Assembly (NCBI GenBank): GCA_950106755.1
Contig: OX467091.1
Location: 14,773,538 to 14,837,537, forward strand
Direction: 5' to 3'
Origin: Climacium dendroides
Lineage: Eukaryota > Streptophyta > Bryopsida > Hypnales > Climaciaceae
Length of the DNA: 64,000 bases
Under the pieces are notes generated by a model. That model did no database searches. It was given only the letters and a program-made list of their open reading frames with translations, and was not told the origin of the DNA. Shown piece after piece: positions 13,340-24,826 of the stretch. The translations under genes were made by a program, and so were the position numbers. How positions within the stretch are numbered: position 1 is the stretch's first letter; every line of letters begins with the position of its first letter.

Positions 13340-13440
13340 TGACGGCTAGGGTTTCAAAACCCTAATTTAGTGGCGGCTAGGATTTCAAAACCCTATTTTG
13401 TGGCGGCTAGGGTTTCAAAACCCTAAATTAGTGGCAACTA
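13340..13440. repeat. Three tandem units with palindromic plant-telomere-like motif
   Basis: Three units of about 33 bp containing CTAGGGTTTCAAAACCCTA followed by 'tttagtggcgg'. The sibling element 1 has one copy (about 10160-10195). Each half matches the plant telomere heptamer (TTTAGGG), but head-to-head rather than in tandem. Chance or selection for a palindrome is as likely as a telomeric origin. Confidence 0.7.
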
Positions 13441-13841
13441 CAAAAAAGTGACTTTCAAAAAATATAACTATAAAAAAATCCTACGTGGAAAAATATGACT
13501 AGGTACTTTCTAAACATATTCCCTACCCAAATTGTTTTTGGGCTGCCCTAAAAAAAATCTTACTATTATAGAGATGCAATTGCAAAATATGACTAAAAAA
13601 AAAATATGACTAGAAAATATGATTGGGCATTTCTTAAATATGTTCCCTATCGTTCTCTATGAAGTATTTTGGTGTTCCCAATGGCCATATACTATACGGC
13701 CATGATGTATAAGGCTAAAATATAACTCGCAATCATATTTGCAGTCATATTTTTTTTACCTTAAAAAATATGACTACAAGTAGTCGCCAGTCATCCTCAG
13801 TCATAATTCTGCAGTCATAAAACAGTGCCATTGTTGTAGTG

Positions 13842-14218
13842 ATTGGAAAAAAAAACTAGTTGCAATTTGAAAACATTGATAAAATAGAAAATAGGTGAAG
13901 ACTTTTATAAAACTTTTGTTTTGAGTTTAAAAAAAAAAGTAGAGTGAAAACAATTAGATTTTGTTCTTGAAAACACCATTCGGGAAGGAAATGGGAGGAA
14001 ATGAGCTGGTGAAACTAAAAAAGAAAACTTTTCGAACGTTGCATCCAACTAATCTGCTGTTGCATTGTATGCTTTATATATGCAAGCTGAAGAGAACACC
14101 CACTTATTGAATAACAAGGGAAAGCTATGAATCTAATGGAGGCCCAAACTGTATGCTATCCATGAATTTCCAAACTTGTTGCAGCCAATCTAGAATCCAC
14201 TTCTGCTAACAAAGCTTA
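13842..14218. other. Duplicated core, no gene seen
   Basis: Pairs with 47277-47643. It lies between the second CACTA-like element and the Harbinger element. No gene is recognised. Confidence 0.6.
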
Positions 14219-15117
14219 AGGTATGTTCATACCTGGTGTTAAAGGAGGCAGAAGCTGGCAGCTAAAAGCATTGGTGTTTTCACTTGCGGGTGTGGCTAAA
14301 TACCAAGCCTACGTGGATGCTCACCTGATAGGAAGTAAAAGCGGTAGTTAGAAGCTCATTATAGAGGATTGCCGCAGGCATTACGGAGATGATGCCAGGT
14401 TTTACATAAAACATACAACTTGTCAAAACGTAGATTTTAAGTACTTGCGATTGATGTCAATTAATGGTGGAAGAAATGGACAATTAACAAAGAGCGGTGT
14501 CTGTGCTTTACCAACTACTGTCTAAAAATCGAAGAACCCCAAACTTTGAACTGACATACAACCAAAAATACAAAAGTGAAACTAGAAGACGACGGCTAGA
14601 TGCATTGGACCTGCAACTATAAACTTCTGTGACCTCTTCATATATTCCACCACCCTCTGAGCTCTACCATCCCTTGTATTAGTATTGTTAATCATTGTCG
14701 CTCACTCAACAAACTGCGATCAAGTACAAATCGGTAACCTGCAACACTTTTGTTGAATTTTTGATCTGCCTCATGTGCTAGTTTACATTGTCATTGTAGT
14801 CTTGTAAATGATGTTGTATTAGTTAATGTAGAAACATGGAGAACTTACTGGATACTTTAGCTTATGTCGTGGCAGGTAGAAGTCAGTCACCTCTAGCGGC
14901 AGGTATGTAGGTTCTTCATTTGACGTCATGAAGATCATTTAATTTGAGATTTGCACCTGCACAAAACAAACAAGTACTCTGATGTTGCAATAAGTTTTTG
15001 CTCAAAGAAATTTCAGTGAGTAGTTTTGGGTGGATGTATTTGTGTACTGTCTCGACTATCAACAACAGTGCAGCATCTCTTGCAAAGCTAGATGCTCCTT
15101 CACGAAGTCCTGCACCA

Positions 15118-16105
15118 TGACCAAGCACAACAATTCAATCAAATCTTACAAAGTGTGCCAAGAAAGACCGTGGCCTAAGTGGTTGCCCCAGGAGGTTATG
15201 GCATTGATGAATGCAAAGAAAGAAATGTTTCTAGATGAAGTTGACATTTTTTATGCCCGTGACTTAATGAATGCAGATTCCACAAAATGGCAATGAGTTA
15301 GTGTAGAAGTCATGAAGTGCGGTTTTTCACCATGTCCACGCAACGCAACTGCATGCAAGACAAAATGGAATCAAATAGTATCTGAGTACAAGCGAACCAT
15401 TGATTATTTTGCTCGAATTGGTAGAAATAGAGTAGAATATTGGGATCTTATTGTAGCAAAACGGAAGCTCGAAGGACTGCCAAGATCTTTTCCACAAAAT
15501 CTCTTCTACGGTATACACAAATGGTTTGGCAATAGACCCAATATACAAACCCCCCATACTCGTGATCTTCTTTCCCATGACGACAACAACTACCGTAGTC
15601 ACCAACCATCGACCATAGAGCCTAAAGAAATAGAGGATAGCAAGCAAGACAATGAAGACCCGATGGACATAGCTGCACAAGTAGAAGGACAATACTACTC
15701 TAGCACGAGGACATTGACTGGCAAGGAAGTAGACACTATGGACACTAGATCAAGAGCTTCAAAACCTATGAAGACCGGCACCCATAAGGCAAGGCAACAA
15801 ACTGCACTTCCTATTGGAATGACGTCGCATGTCATTAGCTCTAGCGACACATCTGAGTGCAACATTAAACATCGAACAGGCAACACTGCAGTGAAGAGAA
15901 AAAGCTTGTCTAGTCATACTCTCATAGTTGAAGCCACACGAGTTAGTGGCAATGTTTTAAAAGGGAGATGTGAGAAATGACTGAAACCAGTAAGGATCTT
16001 AAGCAATCCAAAATCGAAGTCCAATTGAAGTTGTTTGCTGAACAAATGCAATATCAACGGGAGAAAAACCTCCGACTTCATGAGAGTAGTGTGATTGCCA
16101 ATTAA
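15118..16105 (+). pseudogene. Harbinger ORF1 (Myb/SANT-like trihelix protein), broken
   Basis: ORF1 proteins of PIF/Harbinger elements bind DNA and help the transposase. The frame has WLPQEVMALMNAKKEMF, then ACKTKWNQIVSEYKRTIDYF and YWDL, the spacing of a Myb_DNA-bind_4/trihelix domain. A TGA at 15294-15296 interrupts the domain just after KWQ, where the frame resumes without a shift. It may have been TGG (Trp). Near 15975 the frame shifts; the tail (LKLFAEQMQYQREKNLRLHE) continues from about 15977 to the stop at 16103-16105 and is a predicted helix. One stop plus one frameshift make it a pseudogene. The exact start is uncertain. Confidence 0.8.
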
Positions 16106-16719
16106 AATCCTAGGCTAGCGACAATAAAGCAAGGAGAAGTTGTTCAATGTTTGACACAATTATGATTTGTATTAAGTATGGATTTGCATTTTTCAACTGG
16201 AAAAACAATAGAAAATGAGCCACAAACGGCTACTCTCCCAAAGACCACGGTGCCATCAAGTGGTCCTCCTGTCTTACAGTAATTCCGACAGCAAGACAAT
16301 GTTGCCACTACAAGCAACAAGCCTACCTTGGATCTGAATGAAGCAAATTGAATCTCATCCTCCACCTGTAGTCAATACAATAGCCATTAGTGACGCAAAA
16401 CTTTCTTTGAAAGTAGTCTTACAAAATGCAAAGTTGTATTGAGAATACTCTATTGAAATGAAATTGTGGTGCACTTCATGTTTAATGTCCATAGTATTGT
16501 CAAATTGGAGTGAGTTGCTATTACTTTTCACCCAAAAAAAAGGAAAAAAATTGAAATAGAAAAATGTTTGGAAATCATCACCTGCCTTTCTCACATAGCA
16601 ATGTTTCATTGAAGCACTAAGAAGACCCCTAGCTACTGCCGTTTCTCATAGCCCTTGGCAAAAGCACAATCATCTCGAACCACTTTCCAGCGTCCAAAAT
16701 TACAGCTTGATCATCTATG

Positions 16720-17954
16720 TCATGGTTATGCAAACCCTCTATGCAAACCCTCTATGCAAAGGACTTGTAGAAGTGTCTCCACGTCATCACGTGATTGGCC
16801 CAAGAACATGTTGTGAAGAACAGCACAACATGTTATAACATCTGGTAAAAAGGTGATTTGCAAGTCTGATTTAACTAAAAGTTCTCGAAAAGTTTGTTTA
16901 AGAATGCCAAAGGCATTTTCCATGACACCACGTCTTCACTAATGCTTTCTATTAAAAAGAGTGTTGACTATGGGCAAATTCCCATGTCCTCTATGTGGCA
17001 CCATAAGCCAAGATAGTAAGGGATATCCGAAATCTACAAGCAAGTAAAGGGAAAACCCATGGAAGGATATAGTAGAATCCCACAATGTACCATGCATTCC
17101 CTTCTGATACAAGGAAGAATGCCGCAGCACAAGTGAATCATTTGTAGACCCAAGCATTCCGAGAAATAAATCCAAAAATTGTTTATTACTGTCCACTACA
17201 GCTTGTCAGTTCAAAGTATACCCCCCTAATTTGAAATAAAAATAGTCAATTGGGCCGTTTCGTGGTTTACAGATGGATATATGCGTGCCGTCAATGGCAC
17301 CAAGAACCCTAGAATGCCACAAAGTTGTTGAAAACCAATTTCAGTCTATAGTAGCTTTTCTCCAGTTGGCCATGTGATTTCAAACTTCAAGGACACGTTA
17401 ATGGCTTCCACTACATCTCGCAGCACCAATGACACAATACTTTTTCCTATAGCAAATATTTTGTTGCAAATAAACAAGCTTGCACCATGAGTAAGTTTAA
17501 ACAATGTACACGCAACTCGAATAAGCACTAGGATAGACAAGCGGTATTTGGTGTCTTTTCATTGAACTCTTGGTTCCAAAATTTCTACTAAGTTGTAAAT
17601 AGCGGGCTTCGTCGTGCGGAACATTGTGATCCATCTCTCGTTGTCATATTGGTCCAACAAAAAACAAGAGAACCATGTTGTTGATCTTGACTTCACCTAA
17701 TACCCCAGATCATCTTCAAGAAGACTAAAAACATTGCTCAATTTGAAGGTATGTAGGGTAGCTTATGTCACATTTTCAATGTCAAAAGATGATTCATCTA
17801 ATGTCCCCGTGATAAGTTCTAGACAATTCTCGGTATCCTCATCCATATCAAGATGAGGAGGATCAAATGCCCTTTTAGTAGACATCAGTAGGAGAAGGAC
17901 AATTGAAGCCACGGCCATCAACTTTGATGAAGAAGCAAAGAAGTCCATGGCCAA
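16720..17954 (-). pseudogene. PIF/Harbinger DDE transposase, broken
   Basis: Reading from 17954 down, pieces of one plant Harbinger transposase appear in order. They are an acidic N-terminus, NERWITMFRTTKPAIYNL (about 17650), RVACTLFKLTHGASLF with FAIGKS (about 17450), GAIDGTHI with the first catalytic Asp (about 17290), VDSNKQFLDLF..GSTNDS with the second Asp (about 17140), FGYPLLSWLMVPHR, and a C-terminal block ENAFGILKQTFRELL with the catalytic Glu, followed by CCAVLHNMF (about 16810). Several stops and frame changes separate the blocks. It is related to the DDE_Tnp_4 family and convergent with ORF1 in the same element. It is not functional as read. Confidence 0.85.
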
Positions 17955-19018
17955 TGTTCTTCAGAACTGCAAAACATTACATTCCATGAAAAATGTGGAG
18001 AAGTTAAATGTCGGAACGGGATAGGGAAATACCACTCAGAAAGCATGGAAGGAATTTTTGTTGAGGAACAAGAAATGTTACTAGCACACCTAAACGTGCA
18101 GCAATATGAGAAATTTAAAGATAGGGTTATAAATCACCTGCAGTTTGAAGTAGAAGCTCTCGGATGACAATGAAGAAAGAATGTTACTAAAGGCAACAAA
18201 GTGGAAGAACCTCCTTTGCAACAAAAAATTTGTGCTGATTAGAGCATGTGAATCTACAAGGCAAATGAAAAAAAGTAAAATGGCGGCAATTTAGATTCTT
18301 GAAATTGTCGAAACCCTAACTAATAAAACCGAAAAAGAAGATGGTCCTCTTTCACTCCGCAACTATTATAAGATCAAAAATTCAAAACAAAACACGGCAA
18401 TTGAAGACACGACAATGCATTCAGACAAAAACACAATAGTGGGGGAAACACTATGTACCTTCGATGCCTTTGCACAATGTAGAAGTTGAAGTAGCTCAAA
18501 ATCTCGTAAACATTAACGGACGCTTCAACTGTCCAAGTGATTTCTAACTCCGTCAAGCTAAGTTGTGCATTCTTCAGAAACTCCACTTGATTCTAAAAAA
18601 AACAAGCTATACTACGAAGATGAAACTACAAGAACTCTGAGGACATTTCGAGAATGAAGTGGCTCCTCAATTTTTCCAACTTGGAAGACGACAGGCAGGA
18701 AAAGAGGAAGCTAAAAGCAAAGAGCCAAGGACACAACAACTTCAGGGGCCCACCTCCCAAAACCTTTATTTATGAGCCTTGTCAAGTGTGACCATTCTAT
18801 CAGGATAGTGTCGTCAAGTTCAATGTGGCAAATTTTTTAAGAAAAATTAAAGTCATATGTAAATAGGAGCTCTTTTAACCACGACCATCGCCCTTTTGCA
18901 TTTCCCGAAGAGGCTTGGAGAAAATCCTAAGCAACAAAATAGAAATCCTTTTTTTGTCCTATCGTTGTTATCTTTTAAGAACACCCTCGCCCTAAGCCCA
19001 AGTGTGACTATACCTTTA

Positions 19019-19970
19019 GCTGCACTCCACTCTCTAGGACTCTTTTTTGTTAATATAGAAGTTAGCACAAGAGATCAGTGATGGGGAGGCTGAGGAGCAC
19101 AGCCAAATTAAGGCACCTATGAGAGAGGCAACGAATACGCACCATCTCGACGTTCGAAGCCACTTTGCAGTGGAATATGATGAAAAGACTAATTCGGCAC
19201 CATCTTCGCCGAAATTATGGCGAATTTCAACAGATCGGCACTTTTTTCCCACTCACCTCAAATCGATTCCAAGTTCTCGTTTCCAGAGCTCCAGCTACGC
19301 ATTACAAAATCGATCACAGTTTTACCTCAAGAACCATCTGATCAGCACTAATCAGAAGCCAAATTAACTACTTTAAATGCCGGCCAAAGCTCAAATCAAA
19401 TTGAAGGCAATCGATCTACTGTTCTAATCCTTCTTGGATTTGCGTACCGCGGAGGCCAGCTATGTATCACGAATTGCCGAATTGGATCGCTACAACAAAT
19501 GTAGTGCGAATCAAGTTAAGAAGACCAGGAATGATCATAGAGGAATTGAAGAAAAACTACCCTTTCGATCATAGCCTGTCACTTGAAGTCTTGAACCCAC
19601 CGGCATGTCGAACACTGTCCTCAAAAAATGGAATGGAATGGAAATATGAATGATTGTGCGGATTGCGAGAGAGAGAAGAAGAGGAACGCTCACGTACTGA
19701 TCGATCTTGCCCGTGGATTTTCCAATCAAATCATACCTTCAGTTTCATCCGGCAGTGCAGATTCAGTTCGTCCGAATTGATCGGAGAAGTAGGACCTTAA
19801 CTGTCTTACCGATTGTTGCTCGTCCGAGATTCAATTTTTGGGTTTACAGGACTCACCGCTTTCCAAAATAGAAAATGAAAGGCGGCACTGTGGCAGTTCC
19901 GTTAGCCTTTCCTCTTTAGTGTGGCTACGTAAATAGTGTCACTCGGAATTTCAGCCAGGGCGGGGGGGGG
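19019..19970. other. GC-richer duplicated segment, no gene recognised
   Basis: Pairs with 47648-48573. It is more GC-rich than the rest of the core, with scattered short ORFs whose frames are not conserved between the copies (indels break them). That argues against a protein-coding gene. It may be a relic promoter or exon of a lost gene. Confidence 0.5.
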
Positions 19971-20224
19971 AAGTCGTTGTCCTGATCAAGTGATGAGATT
20001 CTTGATGAGTAGACAACAGATGATTCGTTCACTTAAATACTGTTTGAATTGAAAAAATGCCTTAACCCTCCAAGAACGCCGCCCCCATGTCCAAGATAGT
20101 TTCCAAAACTCTCTGATTATTGGACCAATAGGTACATTCACTTTTGCTTCAGTCAGCAGTGAAGTCATCCATCGGAGCATTGTGGTTTGCAACGTCCTTA
20201 TTGGGTTAAACAATTGAAGAATGA
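19971..20224. repeat. 254-bp block identical between copies A and B
   Basis: This block and 48574-48827 match at every base, while flanking DNA on both sides carries a difference every 10-15 bases plus indels. A minus-strand open frame spans it (86 and 83 codons in the two copies) but resembles no family I know. Recent gene conversion or constraint would explain it. Confidence 0.8.
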
Positions 20225-20872
20225 TTAAGCATTTCAATATCAACATTTAAGAAATTCATGAGGTCAGTCATCAATAAGGCAAACTATGAGCATCCTTTGG
20301 CCCATTGAATTTATGCCACTTCTTATAGGCCAATTTTTTTCATAATCCTACTTATTTTCACTCTATGAAAAAAGGGAAAAAAATTGGATCATGACATCTT
20401 CAAAAAAGTCTCTAAAAAATATATGATTTGACCAAAAGTAAATGTAGTTTAGAAATGGTAGATAAGCACTATGGATGAAAATACATACCATAGTTGTAGA
20501 GCAAGGGACTGTGGAAAATACTTATAAAAATAGATGCCAAAATTTTAGGGATTTTTTTTTTGGATACAAAACTTTTGTGTGGTGGAAAAAAAAGATATTG
20601 GCAAATAATTCTACTTTCAACATCTTTGAAATCTGATTTTTTGTGAAAATATGTTTATTTGGCAACAAGGGTACAGTAACAACATTGTAAATTGTACACA
20701 TTCTAAAACTGCATAGGTTAGGTTTTTGCCTAAAATGTACTTCCACTATAATTTGCAAGAATCTATGGTTGGTTACTCTAAATCCTATTATCAACACCTT
20801 GAAAATTCATAGTTTATTCATTTGGTGTGCAAAAATGCATTCTTAGAAAATCTAGAATCCCCTTTTGGCTTC

Positions 20873-21100
20873 CATGTCACATTTAACTATTTTTGGACTA
20901 TTCATTGAATTCTGGACAAAACGTTCAAAGATCTTTGCATAATAACATTAGGAGATCTCTCGATATTTTCGTAGATCTCCCGATGTTTTTTACTAATCTC
21001 TCAATGTTTTGTATTATCTTTGGATGATCAATTTTTTTTCTCTAGATGACCAATATTAAATTTGGATTTTTAAAAGTCCAAAAGTAGTTAAATGTGGCAT
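20873..21100. mobile_element. MITE with TIR around ATGTCACATTTAACTA (copy A)
   Basis: The ends are inverted repeats (ATGTCACATTTAACTATTTTTGGAC against GTCCAAAAGTAGTTAAATGTGGCAT, given here as two short arms), flanked by TTCC. The interior carries a tandem 'gatctctcgatgttttt' motif. Copy B has the orthologous insertion at 49471-49723 and an independent relative lies at 51698-51952. Confidence 0.75.
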
Positions 21101-21217
21101 TTCCCTTAAAACCTCACCAAAAGTTCTTCAATATAATAATGGCAACCATGTTAAATTGCTTATTTGTGTGATTTTAGGTCTAGTTACCTTATAAGGTAAC
21201 AAGTTTTGAAATCGCAC

Positions 21218-21334
21218 GAGCTCTAAAATTGCCTACATCCTCAAATGTACACTATTTGTACAAGTTGCTTTTCCATAGCCTTTAGCAATGTACAAATAGT
21301 ATATACTTTAGGAGGTGGGCGATTTTAGAGCCCT
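21218..21334. mobile_element. Small foldback MITE (GAGCTCTAAAATTGCC family), copy A
   Basis: The left arm GAGCTCTAAAATTGCC and the right arm (complement GGGCTCTAAAATCGCC) pair, with a second inverted TACACTATTTGTACA-type core. It is present at the same place in copy B (49842-49958). A third member lies at 25763-25852. Confidence 0.7.
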
Positions 21335-21904
21335 AGACCATTTCAACTCCAAATTTTCGTAACTAATTCCACAAAGCTCTAGAAAATATGAAACGACTTG
21401 GGTTAGATGCCAATTGCACTTGTCTTTCAAGGGAAATTTACTGAAAATTATTTGAAGAAACTTTGCCTCCCCAAAACTCAGTTTCAGTTCTTAGGTGGGC
21501 AATTTTCTGGACCTGTTACCTCATTGTAAAATGAATGATTGTTCCTACCCATTCAGTTCTTTTCCAAGGGGGTAGGTACGGTGCATCCAATTATATTAAA
21601 AAGAAGAAGAAAGAAAATTAAATTTAACTCTTAAAACATTGAGGTGAACGTTTTATGTCCGATAGATGACAGTCTTCTACATTGCTTCACATGGTCATAA
21701 ATTCCCAAAGCCACCCTTTCGTCCTTGTAAGGATGAAGTAAGATTTTAAAACTGCACGCTCCGTCTAAAAGATGCCCGCTGCACTCATGCTACTTCCCAC
21801 AAAAGCACGTTAAATTTTAGATTTTGCATTTAAAATGTTTACCGATTGTTCCCAACTATATATTTGTGTCAGTTGGGGCTTCAGGATTTACCGTCCGTCA
21901 GCCT

Positions 21905-22159
21905 CATCGGGAAAAAGCCCCCCCATAGTTGCAGTATTGTTTCAATAGGTTAACAGTATAGTACTGAAAGTATATTGTTGTAATATTGCAAACAATATTG
22001 TTTCAATAAATCTACAGTGCACCTATTGAAAATATATTGTTGCAATACTTTTTGTAATACTGCAACAATATGCTTTGAGTACTATACTGTTAATCCATTG
22101 AAACAATACTGCAGCAGTACTAAAGCAATGGGGGGGCTTTTTTCCGATGTTGTCCGTCT
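21905..22159. mobile_element. Foldback MITE inserted in copy A
   Basis: An inverted repeat whose arms start CATCGGGAAAAAGCCCCCCC and end with the near-perfect complement. It continues through 'gcagtattgtttcaat' and 'ttaacagtatagtact' on both sides to a loop near 22030. Copy B lacks it (about 50735). About 255 bp, non-coding, with strong hairpin potential. Confidence 0.85.
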
Positions 22160-23460
22160 TACGGATTCGCTCCCTCCGTCCGTTCCCTCTATCCGTTTCC
22201 TTCCCTTTCTTGTTCTCTTCCCTCCCTTCCCTCCCTCTCCTTTGGCCATAGGTTCCTTCAACCTCAACCTCGTGTTCTTGCCTTCAACCCCTAGTTGTTC
22301 AAGGCACCAAATTTTTGTGTTTCAAATATTGTGAAGTTAAATAAAGCCTAACCAACTTTCTATTTTTAATAGTTTATATTTTGCAAAACTCTATTTGAAG
22401 TTTAGTTTTAGCATCAAAAATTCAATTTTAAAAATGGATGGTTATGATTTTTCTATTTAAGATTTTGTGCAAGAATACCCATTGCAATCTTGGCTTCCCG
22501 TAGTGTTGAGGGCTCTTGGAGATGAGCCTCAAATACACTAGATTGTGGAAAAAAATCAAATAAGAAATTCATTTAAAAAAATGGTAGAGTAGATTTTGGA
22601 AAGCCATAAATTGATTGGGGTTGTGCATATTGGGCCCTATAACCTCATATATTTTGGGGGTGACCAACTTTTTAAATTTCATATGTAAAAAGAAGTTTGG
22701 AAGATTTTAAAACATATTGACTACATGAACAAGTTATAGCACATACATATTTCTTTTCTAAAAATGTTGAAATACAAAAGCCTTCACCTTTTAGAAAGGC
22801 TAGTGAAGCCTATGTTTAAAGTTAAATTTTGATACATTGAACTTGCAATTGGTAATAAAAGTCATTTTATAATCTTGAAATAATGTACTTGAACAAGTTA
22901 ACTTAGAATCCTACGGTTGAATTCATTTAAACAAAACATTGATGAAGATTGTAACCATACATTTGGAATGAATGGTAATTAAGAAGTATTGAAATGGAAT
23001 TTTAAGTTAAACATTTGATGCAAAAGAAAACATTTAACCCCTAAATGTTCAGGGCTTGTTTTCAACTTCTCAAAATTTGTTGTAAATTGAACAAAAGCCA
23101 ACATTTTTATAAGTTGAATCAATTTTTTTTGAATTGTAACAGTACAAATTCAAACTAGACATGTTAGAGATCATATAGGAAAAAAAATTGATTCTTTAAG
23201 CTTTGTTTAACTTCACAGTATTTGAAACACAAAAATTTGGTGCCTTGGACAATTAGGGATTAAAGGCAAAGACATGAGATTGAGGTTGAAGGAACCTATG
23301 CCAAAAGGAGAAAAGTCAAGGAAGGGAGGAAAGGGAATAAGAGAGGGGAGAGAAGGGGAGGGAGAAGGGGACCCTTGCTCCCCTCCGTTCCCTTCCTCCC
23401 TGCCTTTCTCTTGGCTACTGTGCCTAACAGGCCCCTTTTGTTCGAGGGTGTGTGTTTAAC
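22160..23460. mobile_element. Long-armed foldback element, copy A only
   Basis: The arms at about 22175-22345 and 23210-23390 are complementary over roughly 180 bp, including CAAGGCACCAAATTTTTGTG, a block of pyrimidine runs and GGTTCCTTCAACCTCAA. Copy B lacks the whole insert; its flanks join at about 50738-50755. The interior at 22345-22690 matches the block at 3700-4065 in the Harbinger-like element, so the two are related or shared a donor. No coding gene. Exact ends are uncertain because the left terminus abuts the MITE at 21905. Confidence 0.7.
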
Positions 23461-24826
23461 GTTCTGCATTGTCAATGGCAATCATTAGAAGTTCGTGTAC
23501 AGACAATTGAGGCTCTAGCTCCCGTTTTTTGATTTTTGGTGATTGGTGCAAGTTCCATCAGAAGGCAATAGAGCTTTTCTTTTTTTACTTTTCTAAAATA
23601 AAAAGGCCAGAGAAAAGAGTTGGGCTAAAAAATGCCAAAAAAAATGCCAAAAAACTTAGATGAATTGATGAGATTGTAAATGAAAACCGAATTATAGAAA
23701 TGTGATATGTGCTATAGGCATATTGTAGCCCAGTGTGTTTTTTCTAATGATTTGGTGCAAAATTGCACCAAATTTTTTGGCTTAGCACCATGCCTATAGA
23801 AAAAAACATGAAAAAAGTCATGTAAATCACCATTAAACTTCAAATTAAAAAAAAATCTTGGATAAAACTGCCAAATTGTGGATGAAAATAAAATTATGGA
23901 TATGTGATATGTGCTAATGTGATGTATTCAATTCATTATGTGGATGAATGTTGAAATTTGGAGCACCACTATTACATTTTATATTGCCACTCTGCCACTT
24001 CATAGAAAATGAAAAAAAAAAACAAAACTCTGCTGCAGTCACCTAAACCGCTCAAAGCGAAAAGAATGACATACAGTACAAAGCATCAGAGATTTCCTTC
24101 AAAATCCTGTTGCCTGCCAATTCCTCAATTCTTTGCTGTTGACCCATTTGATGATCTGTAGATAGAAACTAGAAACCTTTATTAGTCTCGTAGGAAAGAA
24201 CTACAGTACTGGACTCCAGTACGGGGAGTACCGGCATTTAGTTACGAACTAGCCGGTTGATTTTGAGAATTTCCGAATGGATTTCAAACCGATCATTTAA
24301 GAGGAAAATCAGAGAATATTCTCTATTTTATAAAGGTCTAACCGAGAGAATGCTTCAAGCAACTGTTTGGTCTCAGAAAATGTAGGATTTTAGCCGGTTA
24401 AGCTAAAAATCTCCCCGGACTGTGTACTGGAGGATTACCAGCAATGACATTAGGTTTGGATGCCCAAATGCTCCTGCAAGGAGAGACCACTTCATTTACG
24501 ATGCTGGGCATCACAGAGTTGGTACTCCAAGGTTCTGTTTCCTTGGGGTTATGCTCAATCGTGCTTCAATTAATTCTTTTGCTGATATGTCTGTGCACTT
24601 GTAAATCTTACTTCGACTGTAGTTGTTTAAATAAAGAGTCCAACATGACCTTGGATGGACGCCAAACTGCCGAGTCGTGCTTTCGCAAGCCCATGGGGAA
24701 AACGCAAGATCATTTTAATTTTCCTCGCATGATAAAAATCTGCAAATTTTGAGTTCATATGGGCAATCCAAGGTCCAATATTATCTAGGGAAGCTGGAAA
24801 AAAATACATTAATCAAGCACAATGGG

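Larger units (their letters stand above)
11481..13841. mobile_element. CACTA-like non-autonomous element 2
   Basis: It begins CACTACAACAAAAGCAGTG and ends ...CACTG-like CCATTGTTGTAGTG, flanked by an exact ATT target duplication (11478-11480 and 13842-13844). Copy B has the unfilled ATT site at 47276-47280. It has the same architecture as element 1: a 38-bp array (11768-12111), a GAA/AAG-rich block (about 12570-13320) and distal 'atatgactac' motifs. The two elements are about 2.3 kb each and clearly siblings. No transposase gene is present, so mobility would have needed a partner element. Confidence 0.9.
14219..19015. mobile_element. PIF/Harbinger element with both genes, decayed
   Basis: The TIRs are AGGTATGTTCATACCTGG at the left and, complemented, AGGTATAGTCACACTTGG at the right. 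The target duplication is TTA (14216-14218 and 19016-19018), the classic Harbinger site. Copy B has an unfilled site (TGA in place of TTA) at about 47645. It encodes a trihelix-type ORF1 on + (15118-16105) and a DDE transposase on - (16720-17954), in convergent orientation. Both carry stops or frameshifts, so the element is now dead on its own. Confidence 0.92.
20225..21904. other. Duplicated core with two shared MITEs, no gene seen
   Basis: Pairs with 48828-50735. Two MITEs at matching positions in both copies (20873-21100 and 21218-21334) predate the duplication. Copy B has about 80 bp extra at 50187-50270 and about 100 bp extra near 50380-50490. No coding gene is supported. Confidence 0.65.
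1..24025 (+). repeat. Segmental duplication, copy A (interrupted by many insertions)
   Basis: Read side by side, this stretch is colinear and in the same orientation as 30391-51060. Anchors: 1 matches 30391, 1176 matches 30647, 2106 matches 42787, 4711 matches about 43560, 10586 matches about 46714, 14214 matches 47640, 19050 matches 47680 and 20000 matches 48600. Homology is lost at about 24025 (copy B 51060). After subtracting the inserts listed separately, about 10 kb of shared core remains. Identity by eye is roughly 85-93%, with one perfect 254-bp block. The left end runs off the window. The core is AT-rich and shows no convincing gene. Confidence 0.9.

Noticed and set aside
8273..13841. 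CRISPR-like array suggested by 38-bp regular repeats
   Set aside because: Repeats are contiguous without unique spacers, in a plant transposon end.
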